NCBI RefSeq assembly: GCF_000372725.1
Contig: NW_005199796.1
Location: forward strand, 28,528-88,979
Direction of reading: 5' to 3'
DNA: 60,452 nt
DNA from: Emiliania huxleyi CCMP1516
Lineage: Eukaryota; Haptophyta; Isochrysidales; Noelaerhabdaceae
Part shown: one piece after another, positions 49,256 through 58,000 of the stretch
Layout: each line of letters starts with the position of its first letter
Numbering within the stretch: position 1 is the first letter of the stretch
The notes under the pieces: generated by a model
The model's database searches: none
What the model was told of the DNA's origin: nothing
The model's input: the letters and a program-made list of their open reading frames with translations, nothing else
Position numbers and translations under genes: made by a program

Positions 49256-52056
49256 GCGGGTACGAGGCGCTGCTGGGCGCCGGGATGGACAAGGCCCTGC
49301 TGGTGGGCTCGCCGACGGGCGTCTTTGTGGGCATCGCGAACTGCGACTGGCACGACATCCTCTGCCACACGCCGCTCGGGCGGAGCGTCTACTCCGCCAC
49401 CGGCGCGAGCAACTCGATCGCGAGCGGCCGCCTCTCGTACGCGCTCGGGCTGCACGGCCCTTGCGTCGCCGTCGAGACGGCCTGCTCCTCCGCCCTCGTG
49501 GCGAACCACGCCGCGCTGGGCGCGATGCTGAACGGCGAGTGCGAGTCCGCGCTCGCGGCGGCGGTGATGCTGATGCTACTCCCCACCGTTGGCTGGGCCT
49601 TCGCGGTCGCCTCCCTCACCTCGCCCGGCGGCCGCTCCTTCAGCTTCGACGCGCGAGCGGATGGGTACGCGCGCGGCGAGGCGTGCGGCTCCGTGGCGCT
49701 CCGTGCCGACGGCCCCGCCGCCCCCCGCTTCCTCTCGTCTTGCGTCCGCCAGTCGGGGAGGAGCGCCAGCCTGACGGCGCCCAACGGGTCGGCGCAGCAG
49801 GCGCTGCTTCGCGCGGGCATCGCCCAGGCGGCCGTCAGCGCGCAGGAGCTCGCCTGCCTCGAGGCGGCGGCGAACGGCTCCCCGCTCGGCGACCCGATCG
49901 AGGCGGGGTCCGTGCGCGCGGCCCTCCTCGCGGCGAGGACGGGAGGCGACCCCCTCGCCGTCGGCACCGCCAAGGCGAGCGTCGGCCACGGCGAGACCGC
50001 CGCAGGCGCAACCGGCCTCCTCCGGCTCGCCGTCGGCCTCGCGGGCGGGCACGCGTTCGCCAACGCGCAGCTGAGGGTCGTCAACGCGCACGTGGCGGCG
50101 GCCTTGCGCGAGTCGCCCTGCGCCCTGCCGACGCAGCTGGCGGACGCCCCGCTCCGCGCCTCGGGCGTGCGGTACGGAGAGGTCAACGCCTTTGGGTACA
50201 GCGGCACGCTCGCCACGGCGGTGCTCGAGAGCGGGCGAGAGGGCGCGGCGGGGGCGCTGCCCGCCTTCGCAAAGCCCGCCTACGCTCGCCGCTGCTTTCC
50301 ATGGCGCGAGGCGCTGTCTGAGGCCAAGGCGGGAGCACCAGGCGGAGGTGACGCGGGCGGAGCCCTGGCGGACGGCGCTGGCGACGAGCCGCAGGAGATG
50401 ACGCAGGAGATGACGCTCCCGCTGCTGCTCGGGCTGCTCGAGCACGCGTCCGGCCGCGAGCTCGACGCGGACTCGCCGCTGCTCGATGCGGGCATCGACT
50501 CGCTCGCCGTGATGGAGGTGGCGGGGAAGGTGCAGTCGCTGGCCGGCGTCGAGCTCAGCGAGGACGACCTCGTGGATCACTCGACTGCGCGCCGGCTCGC
50601 CGCCCACATTCGCGAGCTGCAGGAGCGGCCAGAGGCGCGCGTGCGGGTCGACGCCGCCGAGCTGTACGAGAAGGCGGAGCTGCTCTCTCCGCGCCTCGTC
50701 CTCGTCCGCGCCGCGCCCGAGGGCGGCGAGGGGGCGCCTTCGCTCGTCCTCGTGCACTCGATCTTTGGCAACGAGCTCGGCTTCGAGCGGCTGCACTCGC
50801 TCGGCTTTGGCGACCGCGAGGTGCTCGCGGTGCGGCACACGGGCATGTCCGAGGGCGCCGACGTCGAGGAGGAGTGCGTCGAGTCCTCCATCGCCGAGCT
50901 CGCCGACGCGTATGCGCGCGAGCTGCTCGCCTACCGCGGCGTGTCGCCCTTCGACCTCATCGGCGCCTCGTTCGGCGCAACGCTCGCGCACCAGATCGGC
51001 CTCGCCGCGCAGCGGCTGGGAGGCCACCCCCGCCGGCTGGTGCTGATTGAGCCGCCGCCGCCAGGCCCCTTCCCGCGAGGGATGCGCTACCTAGGCCAGG
51101 GCCGCAAGGTGACCCTGCACGACGCGGCGGAGGCGTGCCTCCTCATCCGCGCCACCGCCGAGGCGGCGGCGAGGCAGCCTGAGGGCAGCCGTGTACATCA
51201 TGGCGGTGGCACGGCGCGGGCGGTCGGCGAGGCGGCGCCCGCGGCGGACCGGTCGACGCAGGAGCTGCTCGACGAGCTGCGGCAACTGCCCGACGCGGCG
51301 CTCGGCTTCTTCGTCGCGAGCGCCTTCCCGACGATGGGCCGCTCGCTCGCCTCGGCCGTCAAGACGACGAGCCGCACGCTGCACGTCGTGAGGCACCTCC
51401 AGCAGCTCATCTTCAACGAGTGGATGGAGCGGACGGAGCCGCTGCCCCGCTTCACCGGCCCGGACGGCTCGGCCGCCATCTTTGTCGTCAAGAGCTCGCG
51501 CCGCAAGGAGTGGCTGAAGAAGCTGTTTGGCAGCGTGAGCGAGGAGCTGATGCAGGTGATTGAGCCGCCGCCCGCCGGTGGCGGCGGCGCGGAGGGGGAA
51601 GGGGCGCCCGAGAGCCCGGCCGCGGCGGCCATCAGCGCGGCGCTCAAGTCGCGCAACCCAGTGCGGCGCGCCGCGGCGCGGAGCCTCGCGGGCTACGCGC
51701 GCGACGAGTTTGACGTCGTGTGCGAGGTCAAGTCGGACCGGACGAAGCTGCTCGGGCCGGCCGCGCTCGAGCTCGAGGTTGCGGGGAACCACACGCACGT
51801 GGCGGCGATGTGCGTCTCGTACCGCTCGGCCGAGTTCCGAGCTGGCGTCGAGTCCTTCCTCGCGCCGCACGCGCCGCGCGCGCCGCCGGCCCGGGCGAAC
51901 GCGATGGCGCAGTGCGTGGCGCCGCTGCGGGGAGTGGCGGAGCGGGTCGACGCGCTCGGGGTTCCGGCGTGGATCCCGGAGCTGGTGTTTGGCGACCTGA
52001 ACGCGCTGCGCAGCGGCGTGAAGCGGCAGGGGATCAACATGGAGGATTTTGTCTAG
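35535..52056 (+). CDS. Giant modular AT-less polyketide synthase, single gene with at least three introns
   Basis: About 5,400 residues. The best start is the ATG at 35535 (MPADDSTDSAASASAAAK); the frame is open upstream but low-quality. Domain order: Cys/His-rich N-terminus, ACP1, KS1-DH1-KR1-ACP2, KS2-KR2-ACP3, KS3-DH2-ER-KR3-ACP4, KS4-ACP5, TE. Three long open frames (to 43208, 43066-44502, and to 52056) are joined by introns at 43113-43230 and 44495-44563. A further intron, 36717-36805, lies in KS1. KS1-3 have the Cys-His-His set; KS4 lacks the first His. No AT domain or GHSxG acyltransferase motif is seen in any module, so malonyl units must come from a separate AT. AT-less giant PKSs are known from haptophytes. 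The product is unknown. The polyketide stays bound to the enzyme until release by the C-terminal TE. Confidence 0.93.
36600..40530 (+). other. PKS module 1: KS-DH-KR-ACP
   Basis: KS1 (about 36690-38110, with intron 36717-36805): DPQQRLLLESGYEALH, active Cys in YDTACSAALVAGHAAL, EAHGTGTPLGDPIEAG and KANAGHAEPAAG. DH1 (about 38239-38870): VADHVVQGRVVFPGAGYLEM (HxxxGxxxxP) and VHPADLDGAIQ. KR1 (catalytic half from about 39533): LISGGTGGIGLLACRWLGES for NADPH binding; VLFSSIAALLGGGAQANYSA for Ser and Tyr. ACP2 (about 40320-40525): LMESGLDSLAAVELGNQ. Expected chemistry after condensation is ketoreduction then dehydration to an enoyl chain. The KS1 N-terminal junction around 36806-36910 still has an unresolved frame change. 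Confidence 0.88.
36717..36805 (+). other. 89-bp GT-AG intron in KS1 with CTCGG repeats
   Basis: GAG followed by GTGCGCATC and CTCGAG before GTGCCGCCC; removal gives LVREVPPERWGDERQ, matching the SEVPPLRW and SLVPPERW starts of KS2 and KS4. The interior has ATCTCGGCTACG, ACCTCGGCCAC, ACCTCGGCTGCG and CTCGGCC units. A further small frame change before LSPEVALRARHGG is unresolved. Confidence 0.65.
40540..43890 (+). other. PKS module 2: KS-KR-ACP
   Basis: KS2 (about 40660-41900): VPPLRWTAEG, DPQQRLLLEGGYEALH, YDTACSAALVAGHAAL, EAHGTGTALGDPIEA, KANAAHAEPAAG. There is no DH: the stretch after KS2 leads straight into a KR structural half (WIFFVARQLLLTRRPLRLVV). KR2: HLITGGLGGLGLRAASLL and FVLFSSIASTFGNVGQ-ASYAAANACLDTLA across intron 43113-43230. 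ACP3 (about 43680-43880): LMESGIDSLAASEFSTRLRD. The predicted outcome is a beta-hydroxyl. Parts of KS2 are nearly identical in DNA to KS1. Confidence 0.87.
43113..43230 (+). other. 118-bp GC-AG intron in KR2
   Basis: GGGCAG followed by GCGAGCGAGC, and CTCGCGGCAG before GCGAGCTACG. Both sides start GCGAGC, a short remnant of duplication. The join GNVGQASYAAANACLDTLA restores the KR catalytic Tyr/Asn block and shifts the reading frame as needed. Confidence 0.85.
43900..48905 (+). other. PKS module 3: KS-DH-ER-KR-ACP (fully reducing)
   Basis: KS3 (about 43970-45310): MDPQQRLLLELGYSALH, VDTACSSGHVVLHHAAAAL across intron 44495-44563, EAHGTGTALGDPTEAG, KANVGHTEPVSG. DH2 (about 45480-46170): VADHVIQRHVIFPAAAYLEM, where the usual Gly of HxxxG is Arg, and IHPGDLDAALQ. 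ER (about 46900-47870): VGLNFRDVLNVLGVYPGEPG, LHAGAGGVGLASQEYCHLIG. KR3 (from about 47900): LLSGGTGGLGLVTGSWLGES, VLFSSIAALLGGGGQSNYAA. ACP4 (about 48675-48885): LMESGLDSLAAVELGNQ. If DH2 works, the beta carbon is fully reduced. Confidence 0.88.
44495..44563 (+). other. 69-bp GC-AG intron splitting the KS3 active site, with 27-bp exon duplication
   Basis: 44473-44499 and 44542-44568 repeat each other (GTCGACAC[G/C]GCCTGCTCGT and CAGGCCAC) 69 bp apart, with one base different. The core is AT-rich (TGATTAATACTTAATTAATA), full of stops. Cutting at CAG followed by GC restores VDTACSSGHVV. The 69-bp length is a multiple of three. Confidence 0.85.
48906..50640 (+). other. PKS terminal module: condensation-silent KS and ACP5
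   Basis: KS4 (about 49010-50240): SLVPPERWRIDG, MDPQQRLLLESGYEALLG, VETACSSALVANHAALG (active Cys present) and KASVGHGETAAG (third catalytic residue present). The HGTGT position, however, reads ACLEAAANGSPLGDPIEAG, so the first catalytic His is gone. Such a KS usually passes the chain on without extension. ACP5 (about 50395-50625): LLDAGIDSLAVMEVAGKVQS, with a clear phosphopantetheine serine. Confidence 0.85.
50650..52056 (+). other. PKS C-terminal thioesterase
   Basis: An alpha/beta-hydrolase: SLVLVHSIFGNELGFERLHS, then FDLIGASFGATLAHQIGLAA with the GxSxG nucleophile (GASFG), LVLIEPPPPGPF, and near the end LEVAGNHTHVAAMC, which supplies a likely catalytic His. An inserted stretch of about 170 residues with charged and Pro/Gly-rich segments lies between the core and the His. 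It releases the product as acid or lactone; which one cannot be told from sequence. Confidence 0.8.
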
Positions 52057-52448
52057 AACGTCAGCGTATGTGCACGGTGGTGAGATTGTGTTCAGGAGGA
52101 GGGATGATTGTGTCAACTGTCAGATACCATGGGCATGTGATGTGATGGCATGAGCGATGAGGATTACTCTACGTTGACGGTGTGTTGCCGTGAAGTCTGC
52201 GATTCGTATCTCTATATCTGGGTGAGAGAAGAGGCGCGAACAACGCGCTGACTAGGTCCAGCCCTGGGTGGCGCAGGTTGTGACATTTGGCGATTCCGCG
52301 ACTTACTGGGCCCCTGAGCCGCTACCCGTGTGCGATTTTTTGTGGCCCGGACATGATACTGATAGTAAACGGGTCAGAACCGGCCAAACACAGGCTACAG
52401 CCCCACACACGCGCCCGCCATAGCTCCTGGAGAGCATGCGCGAAGTGA
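52057..52448. other. PKS 3' flank, no gene seen
   Basis: Moderate GC and no coding pattern. Contains GACTAGGTCCAGCCCTGGGT at 52250-52269, whose reverse complement recurs near 56780-56799. The PKS 3' UTR and polyadenylation site should be here. No clear signal is seen. Confidence 0.5.
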
Positions 52449-55025
52449 CGCGCTACAAGCCGCGAGAGTGGCATCAGAGGCAGGAACGACGTGCTCTTGC
52501 TGCACCTCGCAGCTGCACCAAGTGTGCTCGCAGTGTATGCCACGGCCACTGCCTGCGGCATTGCTCTCGTGCAGCTAGGCGATGCAGGTCCATCAGCAGG
52601 GCTTATCCAATGCGAGCGCACATTGTGCGTAGCCGCGGGCAGGTGGCAGTGCACGGCCGCACACCGGCTGTGGCGGCTCGTATGCCCCCGGCAGTGCTGC
52701 TAGTCATCCGACACGATTGTCTATGACCTGTGCCGCCCGGCGCACACCCGTCTGTATGAATTCCGGACGGAGGCTCTCGGCGACTCCGCAGACAAGTTCG
52801 TCCGCCTGGCTGTCCGCGGAGTCGGGCCAGTTTGCTTCGATCCCAATGGGCGCGGACTCCGAGCGCGGCCCCAGCCGGGACGCACGCAGTTCGCCTACGC
52901 GAACCCCGATGCGCGCGACAGGGCCCGGAGTGCCTGGACTGAGTTCCCCAAGACGGCGTCGCAGCTCGCTGCGCTTGCAGTGCTCCCCCACGTGCACGAG
53001 CCGGCGCCGATCTACTCTCAGGAGGTCGATCACCTTCGGGCCGCCTTCCTGGCCCAGGGGTACCACGTACCGTCGGCCTACGCCGCGCCTGATGCGCAGC
53101 CTCCTGACTCCCCGTCCCGCAAGTACCAGACCGTCCGCGGTCAGGGCCACGGACCGCCGCCTACCGCTCGCGACGCCGCAGGCGACGACCTGCGCTGTGG
53201 GGACTCCGCGGGCGAGGAAGCCGCGGCCTTCGGCCCACGGGGGGCGGCGGGCGCGGAGCACTCCCCCGCCGACGTAGACGGCCCGCGCCCGATGAGCCCA
53301 GGGCCCGGCGCTGATGGCCCGAGCGGGCGCGGCCTCGCCGCCATCGACCTCCGATCCGCCGCCGAGGCTGCCTCGGTACTGATCTTCGTCTGCGTCGTTG
53401 GCCAGCCCCTCGTGTACGCGCACGTGAACGGATACTCCGTCTACGGCGTCTCCATGCCGCTGCGCGAGTCCCGACCCGCCTGCATGACTGCGATCCAAGC
53501 TCTAGTGCGAACGATGGCCGGGGCCCTGTGCTTCGCGTACATGGTGGGCGAGTACCTGGCCGGCCTCCGCCTCTTCGCTGCTCCCATCGCGGCTCGGCCG
53601 GCTCCGGCCGCAGTCATCCGCGACCCCCAGAGCCGCCTCAGGGCATCCCGAGCAGGCGCCGCCTTCGTGTGGATGACGCTCTGCGCCCTCCGAGGCTGCC
53701 CTGTTGAGGACGCCGCAGCGCGAGCGATCCTCTCGGCTGAGACCTTTGCCGGGCCGACCCAGCAGCTAGCCGACTCCCGCCTCGGCGCCCAGGGACGCTC
53801 CGCCGGCCGATCTTTCCTCTTCGGCAAGACGCCCCCGGAGTACCTGCTAACCCGCCCGCCCCTGAGTGCGGGGCTGGGTCCGCCCTCCTGGCGCGCCCTC
53901 GCGCAGCTAGTGTCAGCCGACTCTGAGCTGATGAGCGCCCTCGGCGAGGCGGCTTGGGACAGCCTCCTGAGCGGATGGCGTGAAGCCATCCGACCGATCG
54001 ACACGGGCGAGATCCCTCCCGGTCTTCTCACCAACCTGCCCTCCTTCGACGACGAGCGGCTCGACCTTGTGCCGCTCTCACTTGTACCGGAGCCTGCCTC
54101 GACGCCTTGGCTCCCTCGACCGCCGCTGCAGCGCGCAGTCGAGGGCCACTGCCCGCGCAGCGTCGGCGACCTGATGCCCGAGGGCACCCGGCAGCGCGTT
54201 TACGACTGGCTACAGCTCAATCTGGACGACCTGCTCGCGATGCAACGCGCGGCCCTGGCGGGCGAGAGCCTCGCCGAGCGGCGCCGGCCCTCCCCCCTCG
54301 CCATAGGGCAAGAGGAGCTGCACCCCTGGGCCAGAGGCGTGGTGTGGGACTGCCGCCCGCCTACCCGAGCGCTCCACGAGGGCTGTTGCGTCGTGGCGGA
54401 CTTCCACGCGCCCTTCGAGTCCGACCTTAACCTCGAGCTCTTCCGGCGCCGCCTACACGGGTATCCGGACCAGACGCTCGTGGCGAACCTCCTCGAAGGC
54501 GCGCGGCTCGACGCCGACGTGGAGCTACAGACGGTCCTCGTCCCGCACCTGACCTCGCTCCCGAAGGGCTTCGCTTCGGTGGAGAAGGAGCTGCGCCGCC
54601 TCCACGCCAAGGGCTGGTACGACTTCTTTTCGGACTTCCCCTTCTGGCCGATGTACCTCAACGGTCAGGGGTCTGCGGCGCGCAAGCTGGAGCCGGACCG
54701 CCACCGCCGCATCACGGAAGGAGGCGGCCCCCGCCAGCCGACCTTCGATAAGTCCGGCCTCCGCGCCCTTTCGCTCAACGAGGCGTCCCACATCTGGCAC
54801 GTACCGCGGTACTTCGCGGACGACCCTCGACCGGCGATGGCTGCCTGGCTGGCGGCGCGCGGGCTGCCGGCCTCGCCCCACGCCGATCTCGGGACGCGTC
54901 GCACCAAGTGGCCCAAGGAGCTTAAGCCCCGGCTGAGCGACGTGATGCGGGACATGGCCGTCCTCCGGCGCGCCGCCCGGGAACGCAATCCATTGCCTCC
55001 TTTGGTTGCTCACATTGCGGACTAG
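52449..55025 (+). pseudogene. Retroelement-like polyprotein fragment (region N-terminal to a reverse transcriptase), broken
   Basis: One continuous frame from 52449 to 55025 interrupted by TAG at 52701. After the stop it has no ATG for a long way (a GTG at 52980 is the first formal start), and it reads DLCRPAHTRLYEFRTEALGD, FDPNGRGLRARPQPG, EFPKTASQLAALAVLPHVHE. The C-terminal part (DLNLELFRRRLHGYPDQTLV, ADVELQTVLVPHLTSLPKGF, GWYDFFSDFPFWPMYLNGQG then SAARKLEPDRHRRITEGGGP, KWPKELKPRLSDVMRDMAVL) resembles the lead-in to the reverse transcriptase of retroelements common in algae and dinoflagellates. I recall this from family knowledge and it is unchecked. The frame stops before any catalytic Asp motif, at the edge of a 34-bp minisatellite. 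Broken at both ends, so called a relic. Confidence 0.5.
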
Positions 55026-55459
55026 GTGACGTCCTTAAAATACCTTCCATTCGTCTGGGTGACTGACGTTAAAATACCTTCCATTCGTCTGGGTGACTGA
55101 CGTTAAAATACCTTCCATTCGTCTGGGTGACTGACGTTAAAATACCTTCCATTCGTCTGGGTGACTGACGTTAAAATACCTTCCATTCGTCTGGGTGACT
55201 GACGTTAAAATACCTTCCATTCGTCTGGGTGACTGACGTTAAAATACCTTCCATTCGTCTGGGTGACTGACGTTAAAATACCTTCCATTCGTCTGGGTGA
55301 CTGACGTTAAAATACCTTCCATTCGTCTGGGTGACTGACGTTAAAATACCTTCCATCGGACTGGGTGACTGTCCTTAAAATACCTTCCATCGGACTGGGT
55401 GACTGTCCTTAAAATACCTTCCATCGGACTGGGTGACTGTCCTTAAAATACCTTCCATG
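55026..55459. repeat. 34-bp minisatellite, 13 units in two variants
   Basis: The core TTAAAATACCTTCCAT occurs 13 times at exact 34-bp spacing from 55035 to 55443. Ten units continue TCGTCTGGGTGACTGACG; the last ones continue CGGACTGGGTGACTGTCC. The first unit directly follows the stop codon of the retroelement-like frame, whose last bases (TAGGTGACGTCC) already fit the unit. Confidence 0.95.
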
Positions 55460-56072
55460 ACCACCCGCCCACCCGGTCAACATCACGTGGGAGAACGCCG
55501 ATACGTTAATGGCGCCAGCGCCTGCTGTTGACAAGTGGGGAACAAACGGCTTCATCGCAAAGCTGCCCCCAGCAGGCGTCTTGACGGGTATCAAAATTCT
55601 TCCCTACGAAAGAGGCCAACGGACCCGAGAAGGTAATTTCTCGCAGCTGCGAGACAAGTTTTCTCGGAGCGACAGCCTCAAAGACAAAAGGGTGGATGGG
55701 TGGGGGGCGATTGCGGGCGAGCGCCAGCGCGCCCCAGGAACGGTGGGGTGCCCTCGACCGCGCGTCCGAGTCACTTGGGCGGACGAGCGAGCGGCACATG
55801 GCCCGACAAAGAGAAATCGGAGTCTGGCGACGAGATCGATAAAAGAAGTGCAGCGTTTCCTCTGAGGTGCCTCAGAGGTGCACCACACCTCTGAAGGTGT
55901 CTTTCAGAGGTGTCCTTCAGGAGCAGAGCTGACGTCAGTCTGTGCGCGCTCCCTCTCTCCTCGTCGAACCCACCACCATCCCCTTTCGCCTCCTATCTGT
56001 CTTGTGTGTGCCTTGCTGGGGGAACAAACGGCTTCATCGCAAAGCTGCCCCCAGCAGGCGTCTTGACGGGTA
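55460..56072. other. Region with a 98-bp direct repeat
   Basis: 55535-55632 and 56019-56116 are identical or nearly so (GGGGAACAAACGGCTTCATC ... GGCCAACGGACCCGAGAAG). Between them 55866-55920 has AGAGGTG-type short repeats. The plus strand from an ATG at 55509 reads KWGTNGFIAKLPPAGVLTG, but no gene is clear. Confidence 0.55.
55535..55632 (+). repeat. 98-bp direct repeat, copy 1
   Basis: Matches 56019-56116 and ends at GACCCGAGAAGG. See the second copy, which forms the 3' end of the small minus-strand gene. Confidence 0.85.
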
Positions 56073-56116
56073 TCAAAATTCTTCCCTACGAAAGAGGCCA
56101 ACGGACCCGAGAAGCA
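56019..56116 (+). repeat. 98-bp direct repeat, copy 2
   Basis: The last 17 codons of the minus-strand frame at 56073-56582 fall in this copy, so the present stop codon of that gene lies in repeated sequence. Confidence 0.85.
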
Positions 56117-56582
56117 GAGTTTTCAGAGTGGGCGCCTTCGGCGCCTCGCCCATGCGGCGCACCGCCGCTCCTCCCTCGCTCGCCCTGACCAGTTCGTAAA
56201 GCTGATCCAACCTCGCACGCGAGTTTGCAAGCGCGTTGTCGGCGCCCTCCAGCGCAACCCTCTCTGCGCTCGGTTCATCAGATGCGAGCAGCGCTTGCAG
56301 CCCGCCGTCATCCGTGAAAAGCTGGAGGGCAATGTCGACGGCGGCCTCCTGCATCGTCGTCTCGTCGTCGCCAGTGGCTGGGTCTTCTGGCTCCGACCGG
56401 ACGGCTCCACCGCCCAGCATCTGAGACATGAACGCGAGGTCAAATTCTGGCACGTACGGCGGCAGCTCGGGCATCTGCCTCTGCCCCCTCGCCGCATCGA
56501 CGAGCGCGCTCGTGTCAGCTCGCCGCTGCTCCTGGTGCCGCTGCTTGGCCGCCGCGCTCGCACTCGCTCCGCTCAATGACAT
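56073..56582 (-). CDS. Small hypothetical protein
   Basis: 169 residues from the ATG at 56582: MSLSGASASAAAKQRHQEQR, ELPPYVPEFDLAFMSQMLGG, a DDETTMQEAAVDIALQLFTD helix, ERVALEGADNALANSRARLD and QLYELVRASE. It has balanced composition and amphipathic helices, unlike the Arg/Pro-rich shadows, so it is probably real. The final residues (LLLGSVGLFRREEF) lie in the 98-bp repeat, where a splice into another frame is also possible. No family recognised. Confidence 0.5.
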   Translation of the reverse strand: MSLSGASASAAAKQRHQEQRRADTSALVDAARGQRQMPELPPYVPEFDLAFMSQMLGGGAVRSEPEDPATGDDETTMQEAAVDIALQLFTDDGGLQALLASDEPSAERVALEGADNALANSRARLDQLYELVRASEGGAAVRRMGEAPKAPTLKTLLLGSVGLFRREEF

Positions 56583-56877
56583 CGTGAGGCTGCAACGGTC
56601 TGCGAGCTCCTTTCGCCCAGCGGGTCCACCACAGAGTTCTCCCAGTCATGTGCCCAAATGCGCCCGCCGTTTTTCGTCATACCCCCCCCCCCCTGGAAAC
56701 CCGCCGACTTTGATTGGGTCCGGTTCAACCTCACTCTCATCTTTATACTTACAGATACAAAACGTCAGATCTTGCGCCACCCAGGGCTGGACCTAGTCCG
56801 CTGAGTTTTCTCGTCGCACGTCGCACACATCGTTGGTGGTACGGTATACAATCATAATTGCCCTCTCCTCCCATTTC

Positions 56878-58000
56878 TCACACCACCCCGTACGCCACCG
56901 CCCCCGCGCACGCAAGCGCCACGCCCGCGCAGTTGAGTCGCGTCAGCGCCGCCGGCGCGACGAGCAGCCCGGCGAGGATCGTGACCGGCCTTCGGACCGA
57001 ATTGGCCAGAGAGTGCGAGACGGCGGACATGCGCGAGAGGCAGACGAAAGAGAGCTGGAGCTGGAGGTAGAAGGCGGCGCAAGCCGTGGCCAGCGGGAGC
57101 GGCCGCCGCAGTAGCGCCGCCGCGCCGCCTCGCAGCGCCGCCGCCGCGGCGGGCGAGAGGGCGGCGCGGGCGCACAGCAGGGCCAGCTGCGCCGCGGCGC
57201 CAAAGGCGCTCATCTGGAAAAAGAGGAGCACAGGCCCTGTGCCGTGCCGCGCCTAGGGAGTTCCTGGAAGGCTCAGGGAAGGCTCTGCAAAAGGAGCACC
57301 CGGTGCCGGTCCCGTGCCGCGCCTTGACGCGCCGCGCGAGGATGCCGCGCAGCGAGAAGCAGAGGTTGCTGGCCGTGACAAGGCCGAGCGAACGCGCGGT
57401 GGGCCCGTGCGCGCCGGCGGCGGACAGGGCGCAGCCGAGCGCGACGGGGAGGAGGCAGGCGGCGCGGCGCGCCGAGGGCGTGTCCGAAGGCAGGAAGGCG
57501 GCGGTGAGGAGCAGTGTCGTCACCGGCTCAAAGGCGCGGAGGGCGTGGGCGAGCGAGAGGTGCATTGACGCCTGGCAGGAGTTCATCGTGTAGCAGCCGG
57601 CGAGGAAGGAGGCGGAGAGCGCCGCAGTGTCGACCAGCTGCCTCCGCGACGCGAAGCCGATGCTGCCGCTGCGGCCTCCCAGCCGCAGCACCGCGGCGCC
57701 GCAGCAGGCGGAGCCGGCAAAGTGGCAGAGCGTCATCATCTCCGGCCCAGCGGCGGCGACCAGCTCGTATGCAAGGAGGCTGCTGCAGACCGAGGATCCG
57801 TACCACGTCGCGACGAGGAGCAAAGTAGCCGCCGTCGGGTCGGTGCCGCTCACCGCGCCGCCTCGCAGCAGCAAATAGGCACCTCGCAGCGGCGGCGGAG
57901 TGGCGGCGGCATCCGACAGAGCGTGGCGATGGCGCGGAGGTGTGCGAGCAGCTGCTGCGAGCGTGGCCATGGCGAAGAGAAGTAGGGTGAGGCGCCTCAT
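56878..58000 (-). CDS. Drug/metabolite-type transporter, right copy
   Basis: A near-identical copy of 28346-29468 with the same start (MRRLTLLLFAMATLAAAART), the same membrane segments and the same intron position, here with acceptor CTTTTTCCAG. Only a handful of substitutions were noticed. No stop or frameshift distinguishes it, so both copies could be active. Its promoter region is also duplicated. Confidence 0.75.

Noticed and set aside
36924..51027. Long minus-strand open frames under the PKS (454, 391, 459, 777 and 483 residues)
   Set aside because: They are Arg/Ala/Gly-rich antisense shadows of a GC-rich coding strand, with no domains. The plus strand carries complete PKS motifs throughout.
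35535..52056. Bacterial contamination as the source of the PKS
   Set aside because: The gene has several spliceosomal-type introns of the same repeat families as the neighbouring eukaryotic genes and the same base composition.
55026..55459. CRISPR-like array of 34-bp repeats
   Set aside because: The units are head-to-tail with no unique spacers, and the context is eukaryotic. It is a minisatellite.
55535..56116. LTR retrotransposon with 98-bp LTRs
   Set aside because: Only 386 bp lies between the copies, with no polymerase, primer-binding site or TG...CA ends visible.
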